Below are positions 10,140-18,127 of a stretch of DNA of 36,178 bases, in pieces. This DNA is from Bradyrhizobium altum. Its GTDB lineage: Bacteria; Pseudomonadota; Alphaproteobacteria; Rhizobiales; Xanthobacteraceae. Position 1 is the stretch's first letter, and every line of letters starts with the position of its first letter. The position numbers and the translations under genes are program-made. The notes below the pieces were generated by a model. That model made no database searches, was not told the origin of the DNA, and saw only the letters and a program-made list of their open reading frames with translations. The stretch lies in contig NZ_JACMYP010000058.1 of NCBI RefSeq assembly GCF_020889705.1, positions 1-36,178 on the forward strand, given 5' to 3'.

Positions 10140-12127
10140 TGCGAGTGCCGTTCTCGCGATCCCAGGTTGTTGGCTTCGATGAGTTCCTCCATCAATGCGA
10201 GCCGTCGACCGAGAAGCGTGAGGTCTCCTTTCTTGAAATCTGCGAAAGCCAGTCCGTCCAGCGCCCAAAAGCGGTCGATGGCTTTCGTCTCGGGTGAACC
10301 TGCGAGATTTTCGAGATAAGCGGCAACCTCCGTCATATAGCCGAGTTCATGAAACAGCTCGTCCGTCGCCATGTCGATCAGCGGCTCGGTGTCTCCAAGA
10401 GCGACAAACATACGGAGCAATAGCGAAACGCGCTGCATCGATTTCTTTTTGGGCAGTTGATCGACGAGCAAGTTCTTGATGGCTAATTGTGCTCGACGAC
10501 CCTCGTCGGGCCCAAGATCGTCCAGGTAGGAATTCCCAAGCAGCCGCATCGCGTCATGAACTTTGAAGTGGTCGACGCCAAAAACCTGCGCGGCACCCGC
10601 GACCTGCAGCTTCCGCAAAAGCGTTGCCGTGTTCCGCTCGCTGAAGCTATAGGCGTCGCTCAATACTGCTACCGCCTCGGATCGACTCAGTGGCACGTCA
10701 AATAGGCTTAGCGCACCGATCGCGCGACGATCGCTATCTCCAAACTGCTCAAAGACACGCGATAAGATTAGCTCTTGTGCAGTTTCCACGGCATGCGTCC
10801 GCCCCTCCAACTCGCCGCAAAACCGAGCTACGTCTCCTTCGTAATGATTCGCGGAAATTTGAAGCGCGTTTTGGACGTACAGCGGCAGGCCCGCCGTCAG
10901 CACCTGCAATCTTTGGTAGGCGGAGTAGTCGCCTTTACATCCGAGAAACGATCCTTCGGCGGCGATGGTCTCATTCGTCCATCCACCCAAACTTTCGGGA
11001 ACGACATTGAGGATCGCCTGCAACACCCCCACTGCCGGCCCAGGTTGCGCGAGCAGGACAAAATGAACGTGGGGCGCTAGGTCGATTAAGGAACGAACAT
11101 CTTCATGGGATACACGATGAACATTGTCGATCACGACAGTTGCGCGCACATCAATGTCGGTCAGATTTTTGCCGATCGCGAATAATATCTGCGGGCTGGT
11201 CGCGCCCGGAAACAGTATCTCGCCGAGTTTTCCGCCAGACCTAGAGAACAGACGCGCTGCAAGCTCCCGCGCCACGGTCGAGACGAGAGCCGTGCTGGGA
11301 ACTTCACTCGCATTGAAGTACGCCAGCGCGTGTGTGGCATGAAGTGCCGTCTGGGAAACCCAGGAGGTCTTACCTGCGCCCGAGAAGCCGGTGATCAGCC
11401 GGACGCGAGCGGACGAAATCAGTGGTGGCTCGCTGTCCTGCGGGCGGTAGCGCAGCGGGGGCGCAGGAAAATCCTGCAGCTGAATGACCAGTTGCTCGAA
11501 AATACCCGGCAGCTCCGCCGTCTCAAAAGTATGATCGGCGTGCGGCGCGAGCCCCGCCGCTGCGTGCATGACTCTGCCAGCAAGCTTCCAGACAAGCGTC
11601 TCCGGGGCCAGCATCGCGAATGGCAGCGACCGAGCCAGGTCACAGCAGGCTGCGAACATGGAATTGACGTCGACTTGCGGAGCCGGAAGGCCTTTGCCGG
11701 TCGCCAAGGGACCACCAGGCCAAAGAACCGCAACATCCGCCGGCCAGCCTGGCTCGGCAAGGCGCTCTTTCAGCTGAGGACCGGGCGAGACGTTTGCAAT
11801 GATTGCAAAAAAGGGACGTCCTTTACGGCGCCCCGCTGCATGCTCCTTGCGTATCGCAGCGAAACGGTCCAGTGCATCGTCGATATCGCCGAAGACGAGC
11901 GAGGCTCGTCGGGTCTTAACCTGAAGGTAGACTTGGCGATCAACACCTATGAGCTCGATATCCTCGTCGTGCTCCACTACGACTTTAGTCGCGCCACTTT
12001 TTGCTGCACCGAACAAACAGGCTGCGGCGTAAAGATGTTGGTAGAGAAAGCCGCGGTGAACGGCTTCAATGCGGACGACCTGGCGGCTATCCAGAGCTGC
12101 GACGACATTGTTGGCGGCTATCGGCAT
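10136..12127 (-). CDS. Cap4/DUF4297-like nuclease fused to STAND-type NTPase, candidate anti-phage effector
   Basis: The frame opens with a TTG at 12133, but the ATG at 12125-12127 (663 aa) is the better start. The N-terminal 170 residues have the marks of a PD-(D/E)xK domain of the Cap4/DUF4297 type: a G-x-x-Y-Q helix (about 26-30), an acidic strand VEHDEDIEL (51-59) and a QVKT strand (69-72), giving the D...QxK core. A P-loop NTPase follows, with Walker A GFSGAGKTS (247-255) and Walker B VVIDN (331-335), then a long helical region. This order (nuclease, signalling NTPase, helical repeats) is the plan of Avs-type and other STAND defence proteins, but it is much shorter than typical Avs. Its stop overlaps the start of the SEC-C gene. 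The nuclease call rests on pattern recognition; an anti-phage role is inference. Confidence 0.72.
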   Translation of the reverse strand: MPIAANNVVAALDSRQVVRIEAVHRGFLYQHLYAAACLFGAAKSGATKVVVEHDEDIELIGVDRQVYLQVKTRRASLVFGDIDDALDRFAAIRKEHAAGRRKGRPFFAIIANVSPGPQLKERLAEPGWPADVAVLWPGGPLATGKGLPAPQVDVNSMFAACCDLARSLPFAMLAPETLVWKLAGRVMHAAAGLAPHADHTFETAELPGIFEQLVIQLQDFPAPPLRYRPQDSEPPLISSARVRLITGFSGAGKTSWVSQTALHATHALAYFNASEVPSTALVSTVARELAARLFSRSGGKLGEILFPGATSPQILFAIGKNLTDIDVRATVVIDNVHRVSHEDVRSLIDLAPHVHFVLLAQPGPAVGVLQAILNVVPESLGGWTNETIAAEGSFLGCKGDYSAYQRLQVLTAGLPLYVQNALQISANHYEGDVARFCGELEGRTHAVETAQELILSRVFEQFGDSDRRAIGALSLFDVPLSRSEAVAVLSDAYSFSERNTATLLRKLQVAGAAQVFGVDHFKVHDAMRLLGNSYLDDLGPDEGRRAQLAIKNLLVDQLPKKKSMQRVSLLLRMFVALGDTEPLIDMATDELFHELGYMTEVAAYLENLAGSPETKAIDRFWALDGLAFADFKKGDLTLLGRRLALMEELIEANNLGSRERHSQ

Positions 12128-12392
12128 GAACAATCTCTGTCTGAAGTAGACGTTGATCGGTCACGATTCGGGCCGGCCGTCAAATTGCGTGCAATATAAT
12201 CGATTGTTTCCTTACATTGAGGTCGTTCCGGTCGAGAAAAATGTTCGGAGCGCGTAGTGTGCGATAGCGAAAGCAATTGAATCCTAACTCTGAGCCTTAA
12301 ACTTCTCTTGACGCGAATCCTTGCACGACGTTTTGTCCATGAATTCCATGGCCGGGTTGCCAGCGTGACCCGACGCAACTTATCGTGTTTAA
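12128..12392. promoter_or_regulatory. divergent intergenic region between the STAND and nitrilase genes
   Basis: These 265 bp separate two oppositely transcribed accessory genes and are more AT-rich than the surroundings. A TATAAT hexamer lies on the plus strand at 12195-12200, and on the minus strand the same patch reads TATATT, about 65 bases before the STAND start, so either could be a -10 element. No matching -35 box is evident in either direction. The nitrilase ATG at 12393 has no clear Shine-Dalgarno sequence. Confidence 0.35.
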
Positions 12393-13685
12393 ATGCCAAA
12401 TATCAAATTGCTAGAAGCACAATGGCTTTCGGACGTAAAACAGGCCGTCGCTTTTGCTGAAAAGTCGTTCGGAGAAGACGTCGTCTCGACGCGAAACGCC
12501 CTTTACGCCCTATGGCGGACGGTCGACCAGTCTCCGGGCTCGATTCGCGATCTTTTCCGACAGTTCAAGGAAGAGGACCTGGCAAAGGCAGCCGAGGACA
12601 TCACCGCCAAAGAGCTCTTCACCAACCTACCGCTAGTAGTTGGCTCAGTCGCCGAGCGAACTAAGCTCCTCTATGCTCTTGCAGTTAGAATAAGGGCGCT
12701 TGAAGCAGCGCTTCACGAGATCTCTGGTGACGAGCCCATCCGTCATGAGAACCAATGTCTCGCGACATATGGAAAGGCCGAAGCCTTCATCCTTCTGAGG
12801 AAACCACGGCACCGGACTGCAGCGACCAAGCAATCATTTCGCAGGAGAGGGCTAGTGTCCTCCCGCGTTTTCCCGCGCCTGATCAAAGGTTATCGGGTAA
12901 GGCTCCTTCTGCCAGACGATCCGCGAGGACGGAAACGCGCTGCGGCGCGGCAGGCGCTCTCGTTTGGAGCTGGGCTGTTTGAGAACATGAAGTTTGACGT
13001 TGGTCACGATACTGATGGCTTCTTCATTCGGGACGTCAGTATCCCAGGGCAGCTCGCCACCATTCGCGATCACATTGCTGTCGCATCTAGCTCGGAATGT
13101 CACGGCATCGTCTATCCGGAGCTTACGATCACGCGCGACACACTGCTGCAGATCCGGGACGCGATCGGAACGGGCGAATGGAAATGTGACCTCAGCGTGT
13201 TGGTGGCCGGTTCGCGTCACGAAGAGATCGAAAAACAACGGTTTAACATCTGCTCGATCCTAAGCGGCTACGGAGAGGAGATTGCACAACACCGAAAGCT
13301 TCTTCAGTACAGCGATGGGGATCAAGTTGAGTCGATCCAGCTTGGGGACGAGCTTCAGATCCTGATCCTGCCCGACGCGATATTCGCATTCGGCATTTGC
13401 CTAGACTTTTGCAATACGAGTGAGGATCCGCCTTATGCCGATCTCGACGTGGATTATGTCTTGGTCCCCTCGTGCGGAAACGAGCGAACGATGTCGGGCC
13501 ACGTCAGAAGATCCGCTGAATATATGGATAAACAGAAGACACGGACACTTGTTGTGCAGCAATTCTATTCGGAGCGTGCCACGGGCGACGAGCCCTTGGG
13601 CTACGTTTTGGCAAGGTGCGACGATCTGACGATCCAGGTCAAAGACTTGGAAAAGTGCAATCCATGGGAGATTTACAATATTTGA
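12393..13685 (+). CDS. nitrilase-fold (carbon-nitrogen hydrolase-like) protein with novel N-terminal domain
   Basis: The C-terminal half of this 430-residue protein carries what looks like the Glu-Lys-Cys triad of the nitrilase superfamily: Glu243 in YPELT, Lys302 in QHRKLL and Cys336 in FGICLDF, spaced as in true nitrilases. The segment after Cys336 ends in a strand reading DYVLVPSCGNE, which fits the family. Nitrilase-fold enzymes cleave C-N bonds in nitriles, amides or carbamoyl groups. The first 200 residues are an unusual helical extension that I do not recognise. Nitrilase domains do occur in defence proteins, notably fused to reverse transcriptases in DRT type 1, but no reverse transcriptase is present here. 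It is followed 100 bp later by the wHTH-PAS gene. The fold is probable; substrate and biological role are unknown. Confidence 0.7.
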   Translation: MPNIKLLEAQWLSDVKQAVAFAEKSFGEDVVSTRNALYALWRTVDQSPGSIRDLFRQFKEEDLAKAAEDITAKELFTNLPLVVGSVAERTKLLYALAVRIRALEAALHEISGDEPIRHENQCLATYGKAEAFILLRKPRHRTAATKQSFRRRGLVSSRVFPRLIKGYRVRLLLPDDPRGRKRAAARQALSFGAGLFENMKFDVGHDTDGFFIRDVSIPGQLATIRDHIAVASSSECHGIVYPELTITRDTLLQIRDAIGTGEWKCDLSVLVAGSRHEEIEKQRFNICSILSGYGEEIAQHRKLLQYSDGDQVESIQLGDELQILILPDAIFAFGICLDFCNTSEDPPYADLDVDYVLVPSCGNERTMSGHVRRSAEYMDKQKTRTLVVQQFYSERATGDEPLGYVLARCDDLTIQVKDLEKCNPWEIYNI

Positions 13686-13785
13686 AGATACTTTACATAT
13701 GGACTACTGGAACGAGTACCCATATTAAAGCGTCTTCAAGTGTCGCCTGATAAAGATCGATCATTCGGAAAAGTGAGCAATTTCA

Positions 13786-15426
13786 ATGTCTTACGCAACC
13801 GGAACAATCGAATTTGACCGGCTTCTGGACACTATCGCGAGCGCCCAGGCCAATCCTGACGAGGTTTTTCCTCGGTTGCGCGATACCTTCCTAGAGTTGT
13901 CTAAGGCGACGAAAGATGCCGGATCGGCCGACGAGGCGGTCTACACCGCGTTCCGGAACGCGGTTTGGACCTTCGTGGCAAGTGGAGATAAGGGCCCGCG
14001 TCTCGACCGTTGGGCCGACCTCATTCTTCGTGTCCGTCAGCTTTTGCGAGCACGCCAATCGGCGATAGCCGAGAGGCTAACCACGCTCGCGGATTTTCTG
14101 GAGACATCCAGCAACGTTGCCAGTGAGAGCGGAAAGCTAAAACTCGGAAAGCACCATCTTCAGGTTCTAAGCTTGCTGCAGAAGAGCAAGGGTGAGTGCT
14201 CACGCGCCGAGCTTTTGAAGGAGATTGGTCTGAGGGATTCCAACTTCTCTCACATACTTTCAAAGCTCGCCGCGACAAGGCTCGTTGATCGCATTCCCAT
14301 CGGTCGGGAAGCCACTATCCGCATCACCGAGGCGGGCAGAAAAGTTCTGGCCGATTACGGCAAGGTGCCCTCTCCTGCTCCAAACGAGACATTGCCATTC
14401 ATTTGGACCCAGCCGGACTGCGCCATAGCGGCCGTCAGTTCGACCGATGGACTTGTGAGATGCAATGCTGCCTTTGCGTTGATACTGGAGACCAGCGTCG
14501 ATCAGCTACGGAAGATGCCGGCGACGGTGTTCAGAGAAAGTCTGGCGGCGAAGGTTCAGAACTCTGATTTCGAGCTCAGTGAGATAACGAGCTTAGATGG
14601 ATGCACGCGACGGCTTATCGAAAGGGAAGATGGAAACGATACGTACTGGCTTGCTTTTGACGTCACAGCTTATAAGCGTAAGATTGATGAACTAAAGAAG
14701 AGAGAGCGTGCTCTTTCGAGCGAACTGTCTGATCTAAGAGCCAAGGCTGCTGCCTCAAGAACGCCTGTGCACGCTCAGCAATACTACGGCGCGCCTGCTT
14801 CGTATGGTCTTGCCTGCATGATGCAGGAGTTGACACCCGACGTTATGACGCCGGTCAGGTCAATTGCGGCAATCGCACACTTTCTCAAAGTAAGCGCTCG
14901 CTTGAGGGAGCCAGAGAGAGACTATGTTTCTGCAATCATCACCAACGCTGACCATCTTAAGAATGTTTTAAGTGACATGATCGCGGTTGCGGATGCTGAT
15001 GCACATGTGCAAGTCGCTGAACACTTTTATCCAAATACAATCGCGAAAGAGATTGCGAACAACTTTACCGTCTCTTCCAAAAGGCACGGATACACGATCG
15101 TTGTCGATCCCAGCGAGGACCATCTAGTGTTGGCAGACGGATACGCTTTCAAGGCTGCACTTCAAAGAACCGTTTCAGAAGTAATCAACGCGGTTCCTTC
15201 AGGAGCCAGCGTCGGAATTCAGACCAAGATGGATGCTGACGGAGTTGCAGTTCTGCTTGAAGCCAAGGACATGCATACGGCTAATCCGCACGCCTGGCCG
15301 AGCGCGTTTGCGCGTTGCCACGCCTATGTCAGCCAATTCGGTGCACGCCTTGATTTCGGCGGCTTTGACAATGGTGTTGCGCGGACAACTCTTCATTGGC
15401 CGTTGGAGCAGTTCAAAGTCAAATAA
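13786..15426 (+). CDS. wHTH-PAS-degenerate histidine kinase regulatory protein
   Basis: The 546-residue product has four recognisable parts: a helical N-terminus, a MarR-like winged helix-turn-helix (about 118-190, with SRAELLKEIGLRDSNFSHIL as its recognition region), a PAS-like domain (about 205-297) and, after a coiled coil (298-322), a HisKA/HATPase-like module. The kinase module is degenerate: the phospho-acceptor H of the S-H-E-L-R-T-P motif is replaced by Pro351 (TPDVMTPVRSI). The ATPase N-box keeps an Asn (VINAVPSG), but the D-x-G-x-G box is not evident. It has no membrane segment. It probably acts as a cytoplasmic ligand-responsive DNA-binding regulator rather than a phosphotransfer kinase. 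Position suggests it is co-transcribed with, or regulates, the nitrilase gene; that is inference. Confidence 0.75.
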   Translation: MSYATGTIEFDRLLDTIASAQANPDEVFPRLRDTFLELSKATKDAGSADEAVYTAFRNAVWTFVASGDKGPRLDRWADLILRVRQLLRARQSAIAERLTTLADFLETSSNVASESGKLKLGKHHLQVLSLLQKSKGECSRAELLKEIGLRDSNFSHILSKLAATRLVDRIPIGREATIRITEAGRKVLADYGKVPSPAPNETLPFIWTQPDCAIAAVSSTDGLVRCNAAFALILETSVDQLRKMPATVFRESLAAKVQNSDFELSEITSLDGCTRRLIEREDGNDTYWLAFDVTAYKRKIDELKKRERALSSELSDLRAKAAASRTPVHAQQYYGAPASYGLACMMQELTPDVMTPVRSIAAIAHFLKVSARLREPERDYVSAIITNADHLKNVLSDMIAVADADAHVQVAEHFYPNTIAKEIANNFTVSSKRHGYTIVVDPSEDHLVLADGYAFKAALQRTVSEVINAVPSGASVGIQTKMDADGVAVLLEAKDMHTANPHAWPSAFARCHAYVSQFGARLDFGGFDNGVARTTLHWPLEQFKVK

Positions 15427-15465
15427 GAACGTGGCCGGCCTGGCTCTGAACTATTGGCTAGACGT

Positions 15466-15493
15466 TTTGCGGCGAGCAACTGTTCGCCGCAAA
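15466..15493 (+). terminator. stem-loop after the wHTH-PAS gene, possible terminator
   Basis: A perfect 10-bp stem (TTTGCGGCGA pairing with TCGCCGCAAA) closes an 8-nt loop 39 bases after the stop codon. There is no strong T-run immediately downstream, so it may be an imperfect intrinsic terminator or a transcript-stabilising hairpin. Confidence 0.5.
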
Positions 15494-15608
15494 CTAATTC
15501 ATCGAACGAAACGTGATCAAAGCCTCAATGCGACTTTCGAAATTGAGATACGATGACTGATATGGCACGCGCCTACAATGTTCAGATCATACGACATGGT
15601 CGGTGCTA

Positions 15609-15625
15609 GAGTATGATGTTTTTAT
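15609..15625 (+). repeat. IS630 left terminal inverted repeat
   Basis: GAGTATGATGTTTTTAT follows TA directly and contains the transposase stop codon (TAA on the minus strand, at 15622-15624). It pairs with the inverted copy at 22229-22245. Confidence 0.75.
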
Positions 15626-16564
15626 ATGGAAACATAGCCTGAATTTTTGAAATAGTTGGCGCATTCCTCTTTGGAGAAGATATCGAGGAGTTCGCCGACC
15701 TTGCGCCAAGTTGCTTCGACATCACGTGTCTCCGCGGCTCGCATCAGGTGCTTGAGCTTGGCGAAGACCTGCTCGATCGGGTTGAGGTCGGGGCTATAGG
15801 GCGGCAGGAAGAGTAGATGCGCTCCTCTGTCGCGGATGGCGTTGCGGACAGATTTGCCTTTATGACTGCCGAGATTGTCGAGGATGACGATCTCGCCTTT
15901 TGCCAAGGTGGGCGCCAACACTTTCTCGACATAGAGCGTGAAGAGCTCACCGTTGATCGGGCCGTCGATGACCCAGGGCGCGCTGATCCGGTCGTGGCGC
16001 AGCGCTGCGATGAAGGTCATGGTCTTCCAGTGGCCAAAAGGCGCAGATGCTTCAAGACGCTGCCCACTCGGTCCCCAGCCGCGCAGTGGCGCCATGTTGG
16101 TTTTGATCCAAGTCTCGTCGATAAAGACCAGGCGTGAGGCCTCGATCCTGCCCTGATGGGCCTTCCAGCGCGTCCGTTTACGCGCGATATCGGGGCGGTC
16201 TTGTTCGGCGGGCCGGAGCGTTTTTTTTGAAGCTCAGCCCCTCGGCGTGAACGAACGTCCATACCGCCCGCACGTCTGTCTTGATCCCGCGCGCAGCCAG
16301 TTCCTGCGTCAGCTTCCGTAAAGTGAATGGTCCGGAGCGAATGCGTTTGCGCAGCCAGTCGGCGTTGGTGCCGGACAGAACCGGCTTCTTGTGACCGCCG
16401 ATCTTGCCGGGAGAAACGCCTCCGGTCTCCCGCCGCAGATTCTTCCACTTCGTCACACAGGAAGGACTGATCTGAAGCGCTTCTGCAATCGAACGAACCG
16501 TCTCGCCAGCGTCAGCCCTCGCCAGAGCGAGTTCGCGAAGGTCTTCCGAATAGGGTCGCGTCAT
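15622..16564 (-). pseudogene. IS630-family transposase, two frames joined at an A8 run
   Basis: The N-terminal half is encoded at 16178-16564 (helix-turn-helix region: SIAEALQISPSCVTKWKNL) and the catalytic DDE half in another frame ending at 15622. The DDE residues are visible as D in LVFIDETW, D in VILDNLGSH and E in NPIEQVFAKLK. The frames meet at a run of eight A residues on the coding strand (16221-16228, read as T on the plus strand), where SFKK should continue as TLRPAEQDRP; one A fewer restores the reading. This is either a one-base insertion that inactivates the gene or a programmed slip at the homopolymer, which some IS elements use. The expected full product is about 315 residues. 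The gene has also lost its upstream end to the IS91 insertion, so promoter loss is likely. Confidence 0.85.
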
Positions 16565-16602
16565 CCATGCTGGCCCCCGTTCCCCAGCATGGAGTTTGAA
16601 TC

Positions 16603-16978
16603 AGAAATTGTCTCCTCTGGGAATCTTGAGGGTTCTGTGAGGTCGCGGGGCAAAGGCCAGCCGCGCGCGCGGTGGCGCGTGCGACCTCATAGAAGCCGGA
16701 TTGAACGAAGCTACGGAGTTGTGGGCGCTATGGCGATAGTGCAGCTGGTCCAACTGCGGAGAAGGCGCGCCTGTGGTCGCCGCGCGTCGGCGCGATATTG
16801 ATCGGACGTGAGCGGCGCCATTGCTTGGGCCGAGAGCGCGATGCCGCGAGCGATTTGCTGCGCTGTGATGCGCGGCCGAGTGACTGACAGGGTGAGCGGT
16901 GACGAGGGCGGGCACGGCGACATCGAACGTTGCCACCGAGAAGGTGATCCCGGAACGGGTGGATGGTGCAGGCGCTGG
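16603..16978. other. non-coding 3' end of the IS91-family element
   Basis: About 375 bp lie between the transposase stop (16979) and the inferred element end. Open frames here are the out-of-frame continuation of the broken transposase or its complement. In IS91-type elements this side holds the replication origin (oriIS) nicked by the HUH transposase; I see GC-rich, palindrome-prone sequence but cannot define the origin. Confidence 0.45.
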
Positions 16979-17957
16979 TCATGACGTGTCACAACGAAAC
17001 GGATGGTCGCGCGGGCAGGCTCGCGGGACGACATCGACGCGCCGCATGGTGCCGCCACAATGCGGGCAGACGGGGATCTCACATTTGGTGTCGCCGGCTT
17101 CTTGATCAGTCGGAGCGTTACGAACGTCAAGGAGTTGACGGCAGAGGGCGATTCTATTGTTGCGTCCGCCATTGGCGAGGAAGCCATAGTGGCGGATGCG
17201 ATGAAAGCCGTCCGGCAGGGTGTGCAGTAGAAAGCGCCGCATGACTCATCGGCATCAAGCGTCATCACTTTGGCTTTACGATTCTGCCGATAGTCCTTCC
17301 AGGAAAAGCTCACCTTGCCATCGGCAAGCGAGATCAGCCGACTGTTGGCGATGGCGACGCGATGCGTATAGCGGCCGAGATAAGCCAGCACCTGTTCGGG
17401 CCCGCCGAATGGCGGCTTGGCATAGACCACCCAGTCGGTCCGTCGCAATTGATCGAGGCGCTGGGCGAACGCGGCGGGATTGGCGAGATGGGTGAGATCG
17501 CCAAAGAAGCCCAACTCGCCGGCCGTGAAGGTAGCTTGCAGCTCTTGCAGGAACAGGCGGCGGAACAGCCGGGAGAGGACGCGCACCGGCAGGAAGAAGC
17601 CGGGCCGGCAAGCGACCCAGCGCGTGCCGTCGAGCGAAGGTCCACCACCAGGCACGACGCAGTGGGTATGCGGATGGTGTTGCAGCGTCTGGCCCCAGGT
17701 ATGGAGGACGGCGGTCACTCCGAGCTGAGCGCCGAGATGCTTGGGGTGGGCTGCGATGGTGGTGAGCGTCTCGGCCGCGCAGCGGAACAGAATGGCATAG
17801 ACCACCGCCTTGTTCTGGAAAGCAATCTCTCTGGCCGGCGCCGGCAACGTGAAAACGACGTGGAAGTACGGCACGGGAAGGAGTTCGGCTTGTCGCTCGG
17901 CAAGCCATTGCGCGCGCGCCGAGCCCTGGCACTTCGGGCAATGCCGATTGCGACAGG
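16979..17957 (-). pseudogene. IS91-family transposase, C-terminal part (split and frameshifted)
   Basis: Reading the minus strand from 17957, the sequence begins CRNRHCPKCQ, the second half of the N-terminal zinc-binding domain, and continues into the rolling-circle domain with the histidine-rich motif HHPHTHCVVPGGG. Further on come the conserved strands YLGRYTHRVAIANSRL and FSWKDYRQN. At about 17243-17247 a one-base deletion breaks the frame: LDADE should run on to F-M-R-R-F-L-L-H-T-L-P-D-G, which is found in the next frame (16979-17242). The unbroken wrong frame reaches 16711. The reconstructed transposase, with the 65-residue piece at 21041-21236, would be about 391 residues, normal for the family. 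It is inactive for two independent reasons: the RIT insertion and the deletion. Confidence 0.87.
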
Positions 17958-17982
17958 TAATGGGCGTCACCCATTACCTGTC
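17952..17982. repeat. perfect 13-bp palindrome at the RIT left end, candidate recombinase core site
   Basis: Arms GACAGGTAATGGG (17952-17964) and CCCATTACCTGTC (17970-17982) are perfect inverted copies around the 5-bp spacer CGTCA. Two paired arms around a short spacer is the layout of a tyrosine-recombinase core. It sits across the left junction between the IS91 gene and the RIT inverted repeat, and its outer GACAGG is the flanking direct repeat. Confidence 0.75.
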
Positions 17983-18011
17983 TTATGGGCAAAGCCGGTA
18001 ATGGGGAGCTG
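17977..18011 (+). repeat. RIT left terminal inverted repeat (35 bp)
   Basis: This repeat begins CCTGTCTTATGGGC and ends GTAATGGGGAGCTG. It is identical, inverted, to 21012-21046. It contains two direct copies of a T(T/A)ATGGG heptamer, which is also the arm motif of the adjoining palindrome. Confidence 0.9.
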
Positions 18012-18127
18012 CCAATCGCGATCACCGTATTTTCCTGTGTATTGCCGCTCTCGAGCTCTCCATTACAAGTCGCCCGTGCGGCCCCGTTGGGTCGGCCACT
18101 GATGGCCGGTCACATACGGAGACGGAC

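Noticed and set aside
10140..10268. Upstream extension of the SEC-C protein
   Set aside because: It lies within the upstream gene and reads as arginine/serine-rich nonsense; the ATGA overlap gives a natural start. A split single protein remains an alternative and is noted.
15604..15625. The 20/22 match with 22229-22250 as a dispersed rhizobial intergenic repeat
   Set aside because: Position against the transposase stop, inverted orientation, TA flanks and reconstruction of the IS630 end make transposon termini the better reading, though a genome-wide repeat search would settle it.
16711..16978. C-terminal extension of the IS91 transposase in the uninterrupted frame
   Set aside because: After LDADE the frame no longer resembles transposase; the true continuation is in the next frame, ending at 16979.
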